Assembly (NCBI RefSeq): GCF_013839425.1
Contig: NZ_JACDNP010000013.1
Location: 1 to 61,082 of the forward strand
DNA from: Halorhabdus salina
GTDB lineage: Archaea; Halobacteriota; Halobacteria; Halobacteriales; Haloarculaceae
Direction of reading: 5' to 3'
Length of the DNA stretch: 61,082 nt
The notes beneath the pieces were generated by a model. That model saw only the letters and a program-made list of their open reading frames with translations, was not told the DNA's origin and made no database searches. A program made the position numbers and the translations under genes. Shown here in pieces: positions 8,680 through 18,511 of this stretch (its first letter is position 1; every line of letters starts with the position of its first letter).

Positions 8680-10112
8680 GTGAGGTACTGAGCACGCGCA
8701 TCAGAGAGAATTTGCCTGGCGGTATGCATGAAGATATCCGAGAGAGAAACGAGTACAACTGCGTAAATCACTGCTCCGAGGCCGACGAGAGCGAGGAGAT
8801 CAAACCAAGACGCAACGCCCCACCATTGATGAATCATCTTGACGACTATGAACATCACACCTCCTGCGATAGCTTCGTAGACAACCGGCCTTGGGAGGGG
8901 GTCGTACGCTACTTCTTTGCGCGCGACAGCTGTCATAGTACCGAATTTTGTCCCTTCAGCAACGATAGTTGCTGCTACAACACCGATTACCCCGATTTGA
9001 TAAACGAGAGCGATACCCAGCGTTAGGTTCACTACAAGCGTCACGCCGTTGAGGTAGAGCATGAGATCAGGACGGTCAATCCCCTCAATAACTGACGATA
9101 TCTGTGAAGACTGCGTTCGGATTATTTGGTATATCATTAGGCCGACCAACAGGGGAGCGGCATGTCGATATTCCGACCCAAACACAGTAACAACTATCGA
9201 CTCAGGCATCGCAAGTGCACCGAAGAACATTGGTATTGCAAGTAACGATGCGAATACTACGTTGTTCGTCACTTGCTGGGCGATTTCTTTATCTTGGCTT
9301 TCCCTAGAACTCACTTCTGAGAGGAGTCCAGTTCCCATCACCATTGACAGAAGAGTGGCGGGGAGCGAGAGTTGGAGGGCGATTTTGTACTGGCCAGACG
9401 CGCCCGACCCCAACACGGCCCCGAGGAGAAGAATGTCAAGCTGGCCGTACGCAGATCCGATGAATCCATTTGGAATCGAGAACTTCGCGTATGAGAGAAC
9501 ATCACGAACTGTCTGTCTACTCGGTATTGATAGCCTCGTATTGAGGACATATAGCGAGATAGGGACCATTGCTAGCGAAGCAACAGCAAGCCCATACACC
9601 ATGCCGGCGACACCCAACCCGAACGAGACAAGGAACAACTGTAATGGGATTGTGAATATCGACCGGACCATGTCGAGAACTATTGACGTTCCGAAATGTC
9701 CAGTTCCTGAAATTAACGGCTGAAGAATTTTGAAAAAGATAAGTCCTATGAACACAATTCCGGCTAAAACCGTGCCGTTTTGAATATCAAATACATCAAG
9801 ATACGGACTGGCTACAAACAATATACCGACGGTCCCAGCACCGATTAGTGTGGTACCACCAAGGCCGATCGTTAGTATTGCCCCGTTGTCGCGGTCGTGT
9901 TCGGAAATCCGCTTCTGGCAAGCAGTTCCGAGGCCGCGAATAGGATTATCAAGGATGTTCGCGACCGACACCAGAACGTGGTACGCGCCATAAACTGCGG
10001 GGCCGAGCGTGCGGGCGAAGACGATACTGCCAAGGAATCCAATGACCATCAGGATGACTTTCGCCACAAACCCCTTGGATACTTCTAGCCCAAAACCACC
10101 CTCTCGACTCAT
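8676..10112 (-). CDS. Polysaccharide/oligosaccharide flippase (Wzx/MATE-like)
   Basis: 478-aa protein with 12-14 hydrophobic segments of the MOP exporter superfamily; the opening GFVAKVILMVIGFLGSIVF and YGAYHVLVSVANILDNPI match the polysaccharide transport (RfbX-like) family. It probably translocates the lipid-linked glycan across the membrane, as proposed for AglR in Haloferax. Its start codon overlaps the stop of the sulfatase-like gene by one base, so the two form an operon read leftward. The AglB transferase, which needs the flipped substrate, is encoded divergently about 1.5 kb away. Confidence 0.88.
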   Translation of the reverse strand: MSREGGFGLEVSKGFVAKVILMVIGFLGSIVFARTLGPAVYGAYHVLVSVANILDNPIRGLGTACQKRISEHDRDNGAILTIGLGGTTLIGAGTVGILFVASPYLDVFDIQNGTVLAGIVFIGLIFFKILQPLISGTGHFGTSIVLDMVRSIFTIPLQLFLVSFGLGVAGMVYGLAVASLAMVPISLYVLNTRLSIPSRQTVRDVLSYAKFSIPNGFIGSAYGQLDILLLGAVLGSGASGQYKIALQLSLPATLLSMVMGTGLLSEVSSRESQDKEIAQQVTNNVVFASLLAIPMFFGALAMPESIVVTVFGSEYRHAAPLLVGLMIYQIIRTQSSQISSVIEGIDRPDLMLYLNGVTLVVNLTLGIALVYQIGVIGVVAATIVAEGTKFGTMTAVARKEVAYDPLPRPVVYEAIAGGVMFIVVKMIHQWWGVASWFDLLALVGLGAVIYAVVLVSLSDIFMHTARQILSDARAQYLT

Positions 10113-11422
10113 TACTTGTATCCTAAGTGCTCAAGTCGATTGTTCAGGTCGTCACCAATCTCTACACGGTCGCTGGCAGTCGAATCATGCTTAATGGCCT
10201 CAACGAAGTCATCGACAGCTTGGAGATGCTCATCGGCATCGCACTTACCGTACAGGTTCACCTGTTCATCGGAATCTGTGGTGAGATCGTACAGTTCTTC
10301 AGTGCCGGCCGCTATATCTCGAATGTATTTTTCGTCATCTGTCCTAGTCATTAATCGTGCGCTGTCAAGGTCGGTTCCCTTGTTACCGGCCCAGCCGCCG
10401 AGGACTTGGTCTCGGCTGCTCTCGCGGAAATCTTGACCGCGATAGGTATCAGGGGCGTCAACACCAGCAATGGACAGCAAGGTTGTAGGGACGTCGTTCA
10501 GGCCGACGAGTTGGTCATGGACATCGTTCCCTTCTGTACCACCGAGGAGGAGCGGGACGTGAATATGTTCCTCGTAGAATCGGTTCTTGTGCCCGAAATT
10601 CTCGTGTTCATAGAATTCTTCACCGTGGTCAGCGGTGACTATCCACGTTGCGTTTCTGATTCCGTTAATCAATCGACTGATCTGAGCATCGGTATATCGA
10701 ATCTCACTATCGTACAGCGCGATCAGATCATCCCAGTCGTCCTTCGTGAGTGAATCTGGATTATCAAGGACTTGTTGCCGGAGGCGTACACCGCGCCGCT
10801 GAGAGAGATCCTCACCGAACACCTGGTGTTCCTCCGGTGGAACGTAAGGGTGGTGGGGGTCCATATAGTGCACCCATAGAAACCATGGTTCCTCTGCAGT
10901 TTCCACCCACTCTAGAGCTTCGTCGGTGAGTTCTGTTGCATTCTGATAGTACGATCCTACATCGATCCCTGTGTGTTTTTCCGTCTTCTCATGAGCCCAA
11001 GAAAAGAAATCGTGTATCGGTCCGCTGAGGTTATTAGAAACATATCTTCGGAGACTGGCTAACTTACTGGGGTCTTCCTCAAGGTCACTGAATGTGTCGA
11101 ACCCTCGACCATACCCGAATTTCGAGGATAGATATGGATTCGAGTGAAATCCTCCCGTTGAGTAACCGTTCTCGGACAGCGGTTCAGCAATAGGTACCTG
11201 TTTGTTTGAGAGATGGTCAAAACCTCCGTACAGCAGTCCGTGTGTAGACGTCATAATCGATGGGAAAGAAGGGCGTGTCGCACATGCGTGGGAAAACGCA
11301 TTAGTGAATTGGTGCGATCGAGACGCTAAATCGTCAATATTTGGTGTTGTCTCACGTTCGTACCCGTAACAACTCATGTGGTCGGCACGGAGGGAATCTA
11401 CAGTGACGAGAGCAAGATTCAT
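10112..11422 (-). CDS. Sulfatase-like alkaline phosphatase superfamily protein (Thr nucleophile type)
   Basis: 436 aa from the ATG at 11422; this start puts the metal-binding TVDSLRADH (Asp9) at the true N-terminus, and there is an in-frame ATG 24 nt earlier. The fold signatures are present: D9, the nucleophile region ATRPSFPS with Thr49, and the metal cluster TADHGEEFYEH around residue 275. Classical sulfatases need C/S-x-P-x-R for formylglycine; here the residue two before Pro is Thr and the Arg is Phe, so it is probably not an FGly sulfatase. It may act as a phospho- or sulfo-transferase or hydrolase on the glycan. No signal peptide is seen. Confidence 0.8.
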   Translation of the reverse strand: MNLALVTVDSLRADHMSCYGYERETTPNIDDLASRSHQFTNAFSHACATRPSFPSIMTSTHGLLYGGFDHLSNKQVPIAEPLSENGYSTGGFHSNPYLSSKFGYGRGFDTFSDLEEDPSKLASLRRYVSNNLSGPIHDFFSWAHEKTEKHTGIDVGSYYQNATELTDEALEWVETAEEPWFLWVHYMDPHHPYVPPEEHQVFGEDLSQRRGVRLRQQVLDNPDSLTKDDWDDLIALYDSEIRYTDAQISRLINGIRNATWIVTADHGEEFYEHENFGHKNRFYEEHIHVPLLLGGTEGNDVHDQLVGLNDVPTTLLSIAGVDAPDTYRGQDFRESSRDQVLGGWAGNKGTDLDSARLMTRTDDEKYIRDIAAGTEELYDLTTDSDEQVNLYGKCDADEHLQAVDDFVEAIKHDSTASDRVEIGDDLNNRLEHLGYK

Positions 11423-11605
11423 TGTTAGACTCGTAGCACTCACCAAACTTATTACCTGCTGAATCCCACGGGATATCGCTGGCCTTCGGTGGTCCCGCCG
11501 ATTTTGCGATCGACAACTAACTGGGGAGCTTCCATCGACTTCATAAGGCTTATGCGCGCGTTAGCAGTTTCTCCGTCCAATGAGTCCTCAGAGGGTTCTC
11601 GCTCC

Positions 11606-14600
11606 ATGAGTGTGGCTGATGAGTGGTTCGACGAAGAAGCGCCCGCCGGACGAACCCTGAACTGGCTGTTGAGTTGGTATCACGTACTCGTCGTCGCTGG
11701 CCTGTTCGGGTTTATGTTCTGGCTGCGGGCGCGAACGTGGGAGAGCTTCATCGTCAACGGCGACGTGCTCTTTAGTGGCAACGACGCGTGGTACGAACTC
11801 CGCGAAGTCGGCTACACGGTCGCAAACTGGCCGAATACGATGCCCTTCGACACGTGGACGCAGTTCCCAACTGGCGTCGTCGTCACGCAGTTCGGGACCT
11901 TTTACGACCAGATCATCGCCACGACTGCACTGATCATCGGCCTGGGCAACCCGAGCGAGCACCTCGTTCGACTCGTCCACCTGTTCTTCCCGGCCCTTCT
12001 CGGTGCAGCAGTCGTCGTTCCGACATATTTCCTCGGGAAGGCAGTTGCCGATCGCCGTGGCGGGATCATCGCCGCAGTCTTGGTCGCCCTCTCGGGCGGG
12101 GAATTCCTCCGGCGGAGTCTCGTCGGCTTCACCGATCACCACGTCGCGGAAGTGTTCTTCCAGGTCGTCGCCATTCTTGCGATACTCATAGCCCTTCGCG
12201 TCGCCCAGGAGGAAAAACCGATCTACGAGCTGTTCGTCGACCGAGACTGGGAAGCGCTGCGACGGCCCCTCAGTTGGGCCGCTATCGCGGGAACGGCACT
12301 CGCCCTCTACATTTCAGTCTGGCCGCCGGGCGTCCTGTTGATCGGTCTGCTCGGCGTCTACGTGACGATCCAGCTGCCGATCACGTACCTTCGCAACGAA
12401 AGTCCGGAACACATCTCGATCGTCGCTTCAGTGATCTTCCTCGTTGCCGCAGTCCTCTCGCTGGCTTCGATCGACGAGGTCGGCTTCGGGATGATCTCAC
12501 GCACGCTGGCACAGCCTGGACTCGCGATTGCCGGTGCTGTCTGGGTCGGCGTGCTTTCATGGCTGGCCCGTACGTGGGACGAGCGTGACGTGTCCCGCTG
12601 GGGATATCCGGCCGTCGTCTTCGGGAGTCTCGTCATTGCCGTGCTCGTCGTCGCCCTCATCCTCCCCGATTTCTTCAAGTACTTCCTCAGACAGGTCCTC
12701 CGGTTCGTCGGCTTCGCGTTCAACCCACACACCGATGCCGCAGTCACGATCGGCGAGGTCCAACCGCTTCCGATCGGACAGGCCGACACATTGATTTCCT
12801 GGCTGGGGGTGACACCGATCGTCGGTGGGATCGGCGTTCTCCTCGCGTTCGTCCACCAGTACGTCGCCGACGAACTCGACCCGGCGTATCTCTTCGTCGC
12901 GCTGTGGTTCGCCTTCTTCGTCGCCGCAACGTTCACCCAGCAGCGCTTCGCCTACTACCTCACCGTGCCGGCGGCCGTCATGACGGCGATGGTCGTCGTG
13001 CGGCTGTTCCGGTACCTGCGATCGATCAGCGACACCGACGACGTCGAGACCTACCAGGCGCTGCTGGTCAGCGGCGTCGTCTTGTTGCTCGTCGTTCCGA
13101 TGGTGTTCCCCGCCCCCCTCGCGATCAACGCCTCGGCGAACAACGGCCCAGGTGGTGTGATGGGCTGGCAGAGCAGTCTCGAATACATGGAAGACGAGAC
13201 GCCAGCGGTCGGTAACTTGGGCGGGGCTGGCAACGCTGAGGAGATGGACTTCTATGGCACCTACGAACGCACTGACGACTTCCAGTATCCCGACGGTGCC
13301 TACGGCGTGCTGTCCTGGTGGGACTACGGCCACTGGATTACCCAGGAGGGCGAACGTATTCCGGTCGCCAATCCGTTCCAGGCTAACGCGCAGGAGGCAG
13401 CCTCGTTCCTCGTCGCACAGAACGAGACCGACGCCGAGGACGCGCTCGCCGTCGTCGGCGAGTCCGAAACGGACGCAAAGACCCGCTACGTCATGGCCGA
13501 CTGGAAGATGGCGACGACCAACGGCGGCTTTGGCGGCTATCGCTGGGGCAAGTTCTTCGCGCCGCCGAACTTCCTCGATGACGTCGACGAATCGACGTAC
13601 TTCCAGCGCGTCCGCGCGCCTGCCCAGACCCAGCAGGGCCTCCAACTGACGAACCGATACTTCACGCTCCAGAAACAGCCGTATTACGAGTCGATGGTCG
13701 TTCGCCTCTACCGGTATCACGGCAGTGCCGCCTCGCCGACGGATGTCCCAGGCCTGGAACTCGGCGGCGCAACGGTGGTCACGGACTGGCAAAACTACCG
13801 GGGCGCCGCACTCCCAGAGATCTCGCAAAATGGAACCGGTCAGACGGTGAAAATCTTCCAGAACCGGAGCGCCGCCGAGGAATTCGTCGCGAACGATAGC
13901 ACCTCTCGGATCGGTGGCATCGGCAAGATTCCGAGCGAACAGGTCTCAGCACTACAACACTACCGACTCGTCCAGGCGAGTGATCCGACAGTCGGACTGT
14001 TCTACGGCCAGTTCAGCCAGTTCATGGCGAGTCAACCGGGCATGGCCGTCCTCGCACAGAACCAGCAGATCCAGACGGGCATCGGAATGCGGGCACTCGG
14101 TCTGGCACGCGAACCGTTCGACTCTCACACGAAAGTCTTCGAGCGTGTCCCGGGCGCGACCGTCGAGGGTGACGGCCCGACGAATACGACCGTCACTGCG
14201 TCGGTCGAAATGGAGATGCCAAACGCCAACCAGACGTTCACCTACAAACAGCACGCCGAGACCGACGCGGATGGTGAGTTCACAATGAGGTTGCCGTACT
14301 CGACGGACGGTTACGAGAACTGGGGGCCCGAGAACGGCTACACGAACGTCTCCGTCCGCGCCAATAGTTCCTATCAGTTCAGCACGTCGACGTCCTTCAA
14401 CGAGAGTGGCTCCATCTACCGCTACACCGCGACTGAGAACGTCTCCGAGGCACAGGTCATCGGCGTCGACGAGGAGCCAGTCGAAGTCGACCTCGAACGC
14501 CAGGTACTCGGCGAGTTCGATGACGAAAACAGCAGTGACGCCGGCAACGAGAGTGCCGAGTCACTGACACCGCTGCAGTCGCCGGATGACGACCCCAACG

Positions 14601-14680
14601 ATTCGCCGACGGAGCCAACAGACGGGGCACAGCCTCCAATCCCTGCCCTGGACGCTCGTAACGCACCTGCTGGTCTCTGA
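11606..14680 (+). CDS. aglB: Dolichyl-phosphooligosaccharide-protein oligosaccharyltransferase AglB (STT3)
   Basis: Catalytic subunit of archaeal N-glycosylation, moving the lipid-linked glycan to Asn in N-x-S/T sequons outside the membrane. From the ATG at 11606 it is 1024 aa, usual for haloarchaea; the frame is open from 11489 but the upstream residues do not look membrane-protein-like. The first-loop acidic motif is GNDAWYE, the second TDHHVAEVFF, and the diagnostic WWDYG is at 571-575. About thirteen membrane helices precede a large external domain rich in N-x-T/S, ending in an acidic Ser/Pro tail. GC content is higher than in the glycan genes upstream. DUF368 begins 5 nt after its stop. 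Confidence 0.96.
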   Translation: MSVADEWFDEEAPAGRTLNWLLSWYHVLVVAGLFGFMFWLRARTWESFIVNGDVLFSGNDAWYELREVGYTVANWPNTMPFDTWTQFPTGVVVTQFGTFYDQIIATTALIIGLGNPSEHLVRLVHLFFPALLGAAVVVPTYFLGKAVADRRGGIIAAVLVALSGGEFLRRSLVGFTDHHVAEVFFQVVAILAILIALRVAQEEKPIYELFVDRDWEALRRPLSWAAIAGTALALYISVWPPGVLLIGLLGVYVTIQLPITYLRNESPEHISIVASVIFLVAAVLSLASIDEVGFGMISRTLAQPGLAIAGAVWVGVLSWLARTWDERDVSRWGYPAVVFGSLVIAVLVVALILPDFFKYFLRQVLRFVGFAFNPHTDAAVTIGEVQPLPIGQADTLISWLGVTPIVGGIGVLLAFVHQYVADELDPAYLFVALWFAFFVAATFTQQRFAYYLTVPAAVMTAMVVVRLFRYLRSISDTDDVETYQALLVSGVVLLLVVPMVFPAPLAINASANNGPGGVMGWQSSLEYMEDETPAVGNLGGAGNAEEMDFYGTYERTDDFQYPDGAYGVLSWWDYGHWITQEGERIPVANPFQANAQEAASFLVAQNETDAEDALAVVGESETDAKTRYVMADWKMATTNGGFGGYRWGKFFAPPNFLDDVDESTYFQRVRAPAQTQQGLQLTNRYFTLQKQPYYESMVVRLYRYHGSAASPTDVPGLELGGATVVTDWQNYRGAALPEISQNGTGQTVKIFQNRSAAEEFVANDSTSRIGGIGKIPSEQVSALQHYRLVQASDPTVGLFYGQFSQFMASQPGMAVLAQNQQIQTGIGMRALGLAREPFDSHTKVFERVPGATVEGDGPTNTTVTASVEMEMPNANQTFTYKQHAETDADGEFTMRLPYSTDGYENWGPENGYTNVSVRANSSYQFSTSTSFNESGSIYRYTATENVSEAQVIGVDEEPVEVDLERQVLGEFDDENSSDAGNESAESLTPLQSPDDDPNDSPTEPTDGAQPPIPALDARNAPAGL

Positions 14681-14685
14681 GAGCC

Positions 14686-15669
14686 GTGACCGACCAAACT
14701 GCCACCGATGGCCGGGCCCAAGAGGAGACTACTCTCGAAGCCTGGGTCGTCGTCTATCTGAAAGGCATCGCCATGGGCGCGGCCGATTCAGTCCCCGGCG
14801 TCTCGGGCGGGACGATCGCATTGATCACCGGCATCTACGAGCGACTGATCAGTGCGATCGCATCCTTGGATCCACGTGCCGCAAGACACCTGCTGCGCGT
14901 CCACCGGACGAGCGGCCGCCGGGCGCTGAAAACGCGGCTGCTCGCGATGGACGTACCGTTCCTGATCGTTCTGGGGACAGGGGTTCTGTCGGCACTGGTC
15001 CTCGTTTCGCGGGTGATGCATACGGCGATCACGACCGCACCGGGGCTGACCGGGGCCTTCTTCTTCGGGCTCATTGCAGCCTCGGTCGTCGTCCTCCGGG
15101 AGCTATTCGCTCTGGACTCGCCCGGCAGGATCGCCGGTGGCGTTGTCGGGTTCGGGATGGCGTTTCTCGTTGCCGGAGCCACCCGCGACACTGGCGGAGG
15201 CGATCCGCTCCTTCCGGTCGTGTTCGGCGTCGCGGCGATCGCCGTCTCGGCGATGATCCTGCCGGGGGTCTCGGGGGCGTTCTTCCTGTACCTGTTTGGC
15301 CTCTATGAACACCTCACCGGCGAACTAACGGCGTTCGTCGACGGCCTCATCGGACTCGTAACCGGGACCTGGACGGTCGAGGGCGTCATCGCACCGGCGA
15401 CGTCGGTGGCCGTGGCCGGCGTCGGTGGGCTTCTCGGACTGTTAGCCTTCGCACGGGTGATTCGATGGGCACTGGATACCTATCGGGCAGCGACGCTGAC
15501 GTTTCTCATCGCCCTGATGGTGGGCTCACTTCGCAAACCAGCCGGTGACGTGCTCGGGGCCTCGGCGGGCGCAGGACCGACATGGCTTGCAGGCGTGCTC
15601 GTCGCTGGCGGCGTCGGGGGCGGTGCTGTCCTGGCGCTCGATTACTACACCGAATCGCTGGCGTACTGA
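14686..15669 (+). CDS. DUF368 membrane protein, polyprenyl-phosphate transporter (PopT family)
   Basis: 327-aa membrane protein starting at GTG 5 nt after aglB. Family hallmark repeats are present: GAADSVPGVSGGT (31-43) and, in inverted-repeat position, ILPGVSGAFF (191-200), each followed by a (G)IYE/(G)LYE helix. About eight hydrophobic segments are visible. Bacterial DUF368 proteins were shown to return undecaprenyl phosphate across the membrane. Linked to aglB, this protein would be expected to recycle dolichyl phosphate released by glycan transfer. The family assignment is firm; the substrate in archaea is inference. Confidence 0.9.
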   Translation: MTDQTATDGRAQEETTLEAWVVVYLKGIAMGAADSVPGVSGGTIALITGIYERLISAIASLDPRAARHLLRVHRTSGRRALKTRLLAMDVPFLIVLGTGVLSALVLVSRVMHTAITTAPGLTGAFFFGLIAASVVVLRELFALDSPGRIAGGVVGFGMAFLVAGATRDTGGGDPLLPVVFGVAAIAVSAMILPGVSGAFFLYLFGLYEHLTGELTAFVDGLIGLVTGTWTVEGVIAPATSVAVAGVGGLLGLLAFARVIRWALDTYRAATLTFLIALMVGSLRKPAGDVLGASAGAGPTWLAGVLVAGGVGGGAVLALDYYTESLAY

Positions 15670-15733
15670 TCGGTGAAACCGTTTTCGAGCACGAGTCGGT
15701 AGGATTTTCCCACCACCCTGCCTGCCAGGGGAC

Positions 15734-16804
15734 ATGCGCGCGCTGAACTACCTCGATATCGAGCGGTATCTCGGCTCTAGCGGAATCACGACGGCAGCCA
15801 GCCAACAGCGAAAAGCGTTGACCGAGCAGGGCGTGACCGTCGAGACGTCCCCCTGGAACGGCCGAAATCCGTTGACTGCCGGCCTCTCGAATCTCGGCGA
15901 GGATTCACTGTGGGCCGAGTTCGACGTGGCTCACTGCAACCTCGTCGGGCCGGGGTCGATCGCCGTCGCCAGACACGCCAAGCGACACGACATTCCGCTG
16001 ATCCTCCACTCACACGTCACTCGCGAGGACTTCCAAGAGAGTTTCCGCGGTTCGAATCAGGTTTCGAAACCCTTGGGCTGGTATCTCCGATGGTTCTACT
16101 CGCAGGCTGATCTCGTCCTCTGTCCGAGCGAATACACGAAAGACGTGCTCGAGTCGTATCCTGTCTCCGGGCCGATCCGCCCGATTACCAACGGCGTCGA
16201 TCTGGACGCTCTCGAGGGCCACGAGAAGTTCCGTGCCTCGGCTCGCGAGAAACACGATCTCGACGGCGTCGTCGTCTTTTCGGTCGGCCAGGTGTTCGAG
16301 CGGAAAGGCTTGACGACGTTCTGTCGCGTTGCCCAACAGACCGACTACGACTTCGCGTGGTTCGGGCCCTACAGTACGAGCCCGCTGGCCTCGGAGACGG
16401 TAACGCGCTGGACAGCCGATCCGCCAGCAAACGTCACCTTCACGGGATGGGTCGAGGATATCCGTGAGGCCTTCGGCGCCGGGGATATCTATCTGTTCCC
16501 GACCAAAGCCGAAAATCAAGGGATCGCCGTGCTGGAAGCGATGGCGGCCGAGAAGGCAATCGTTCTCAGGGACATTCCAGTCTTTCGAGAGTACTTCACC
16601 GACGGCGAGGATTGTCTGATGGCCAGTACCGACGCGGAGTTCCGCGAGGCAGTCGAGCGGCTGGCCGAGGACCCCGATCTCCGGGAGCGCCTCGGCGAGA
16701 ATGCCCGCGAGACGGCAGCAGCGCACAGTCTCGATCGGGTCGGCGAACAACTGGAATCTATTTATCAGGGCTTGCTTGACGGACGCGATCCAGCGACGCT
16801 TTGA
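15734..16804 (+). CDS. Glycosyltransferase family 4 (GT-B)
   Basis: 356-aa cytoplasmic GT-B enzyme. The N-terminal domain has YLDIERYLGSSGITTAA and a HSHV segment at 92-95; the C-terminal domain has NGVD at 153-156, VFSVGQVFERKG and the donor-binding EX7E motif E260-E268 in KAENQGIAVLEAM. Retaining GT4 enzymes add a nucleotide-activated hexose to lipid-linked glycans or glycolipids. It lies between the DUF368 gene and a sulfatase-like gene on the same strand. Acceptor and sugar are unknown. Confidence 0.9.
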   Translation: MRALNYLDIERYLGSSGITTAASQQRKALTEQGVTVETSPWNGRNPLTAGLSNLGEDSLWAEFDVAHCNLVGPGSIAVARHAKRHDIPLILHSHVTREDFQESFRGSNQVSKPLGWYLRWFYSQADLVLCPSEYTKDVLESYPVSGPIRPITNGVDLDALEGHEKFRASAREKHDLDGVVVFSVGQVFERKGLTTFCRVAQQTDYDFAWFGPYSTSPLASETVTRWTADPPANVTFTGWVEDIREAFGAGDIYLFPTKAENQGIAVLEAMAAEKAIVLRDIPVFREYFTDGEDCLMASTDAEFREAVERLAEDPDLRERLGENARETAAAHSLDRVGEQLESIYQGLLDGRDPATL

Positions 16805-16885
16805 GGGGCAGGTCGACAGTAGTCGAACGTCACAGCGGAACCCGGATCGCGATTCTCAAGTGGCCCCGCCCACTTTGCACGGCCG

Positions 16886-18361
16886 ATGAGCACCGGTGGG
16901 CCCCAGAACGTCCTGTTCGTGGTACTGGATACGGTCCGGAAGGACCACCTCACTGTCTACGGGCACGATCGACCGACGACGCCGAATTTGGACGCCTTCG
17001 CCGAGGAAGCCCGGATTTACGAGGAGGCCGTCGCGCAGGGGCCGTGGACGGTCCCCTCCCACGGATCGATGTTCACCGGCACGTACCCAAGCGAACACGG
17101 CGCGACCCAGGAGAACCCGTATCTCGAAGGCGAGCAAACGCTGGCCCAATCGCTCGCTGGGGCCGGCTACGACACCGCCTGTTACACCTCGAACGCCTGG
17201 ATCACGCCATATACCCACCTCTCGGACGGATTCGATCACCAGGACAACTTCTTCAAACTCCTGCCCGGGGACTTCTTGTCTGGCCCGCTGGCTCGGGGCT
17301 GGAAGGCACTCAATGACTACGACGCTCTCCGGAAAGCCGTCGCCGGCCTGATCAACGTCGGCAACTACTTCCACAAGTACTTCGAGAGCGGGGACGGCGA
17401 CTCGAAGACGCCACGGGCGATCGAACGGACGAAATCGTTCATCGACGACGCTGAAGGCCCTTTCTTCTCGTTCGTCAACCTGATGGATGGCCACTTGCCG
17501 TATCACCCACCCGAGGAATACCGCGAGGAATTCGCGCCCGGTGTCGATCCCGACGAGGTCTGCCAGGACACGAAACTGTACAACGCCGGGGCTTACGAGA
17601 TCGACGACGACGAGTGGGCGGACATCCGGGCGCTGTACGACGCCGAGATCGCCTACATGGATCACCATCTCGGGGAACTGTTCGATTGGCTCAAGGAGAC
17701 GGGTCGCTGGGAGGAGACGACCGTGATTGTCTGTGCCGACCACGGCGAACTGTTCGGCGAACACGACGTCTACAGCCACGAGTTCGCCCTGTACGAGCCG
17801 CTGATCAACGTCCCGCTGCTCGTCAAACACCCCGAGATCGAACCGGGCCGCGACGAGGAGACGCAGGTCGAACTGCTCGATCTCTATCACACGATTCTCG
17901 ACGCGACGGGTGTCGATCCACTGGGGACGAGCGTCGAATCGACGCGATCGCTGCTGTCCGCCGATTATCGCGAGTTCACGGATGGCGAATTCTCGTTCGC
18001 CGAGTACCATTTCCCCGTCATCGAGTATCGCAACCTGCAGACGAAGGCCTCTTCAGTCGGCGTCGAGATCCCCGAAAACTCCCGATTCGACTCGCGGATC
18101 CGGGCCGGCCGTCGCCCCGACGCGAAGTACATCCGCAACGAGTGTATCCCGGACGAAGCCTATCGGATCGACGGCGATCCATACGAGGAGAGCAACGTGA
18201 TCGACGACGACGATCCGGCGATCGAAGCCGTCGAGGCGGCTCTATCCCGCTTTGAGGAGGGCGTCGGTGGCGAGTGGTCGGCTGTCGATGCTGAAGACGT
18301 ACTCGAAGACGTGGGTGAGGAAGCCAGAGAGCAACTCGACGCGCTGGGCTACGTCGAGTGA
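16886..18361 (+). CDS. Sulfatase-like alkaline phosphatase superfamily protein
   Basis: 491-aa protein beginning NVLFVVLDTVRKDHLTVYG with metal Asp15. The nucleophile region is PWTVPSHGSMFTG, putting Thr55 where arylsulfatases have Cys or Ser, and lacking the Arg of the formylglycine motif. The metal-binding CADHGELFGEHD is near residue 285. No signal peptide is seen. As for the paralogue at 10112-11422, phosphotransfer or hydrolysis of a phosphodiester on the glycan or lipid is at least as likely as sulfate removal. It ends in QLDALGYVE, a C-terminal signature shared by many haloarchaeal members (the paralogue ends LEHLGYK). Confidence 0.85.
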   Translation: MSTGGPQNVLFVVLDTVRKDHLTVYGHDRPTTPNLDAFAEEARIYEEAVAQGPWTVPSHGSMFTGTYPSEHGATQENPYLEGEQTLAQSLAGAGYDTACYTSNAWITPYTHLSDGFDHQDNFFKLLPGDFLSGPLARGWKALNDYDALRKAVAGLINVGNYFHKYFESGDGDSKTPRAIERTKSFIDDAEGPFFSFVNLMDGHLPYHPPEEYREEFAPGVDPDEVCQDTKLYNAGAYEIDDDEWADIRALYDAEIAYMDHHLGELFDWLKETGRWEETTVIVCADHGELFGEHDVYSHEFALYEPLINVPLLVKHPEIEPGRDEETQVELLDLYHTILDATGVDPLGTSVESTRSLLSADYREFTDGEFSFAEYHFPVIEYRNLQTKASSVGVEIPENSRFDSRIRAGRRPDAKYIRNECIPDEAYRIDGDPYEESNVIDDDDPAIEAVEAALSRFEEGVGGEWSAVDAEDVLEDVGEEAREQLDALGYVE

Positions 18362-18511
18362 CACGGATTGGGGGCGGACGAGGGGCGGTGTGGGAACGAT
18401 CCTGAACGCGACGGATAGTCAGTACTAACTACATCGCCGCGGTCCACCGACGCATGTGGCCTTCGAGCAACGCAGTCACGCAGGTGTATCGTCGCCAGTG
18501 GGGAGGGACGG

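Noticed and set aside
12557-13828. A 423-codon antisense frame inside aglB
   Set aside because: No protein-like core, composition dominated by Arg, Asp and Glu repeats, and it lies fully within the certain aglB gene.
16856-18010. A 384-codon antisense frame inside the second sulfatase-like gene
   Set aside because: It is the reverse image of conserved sulfatase-like codons and has no recognisable motif.
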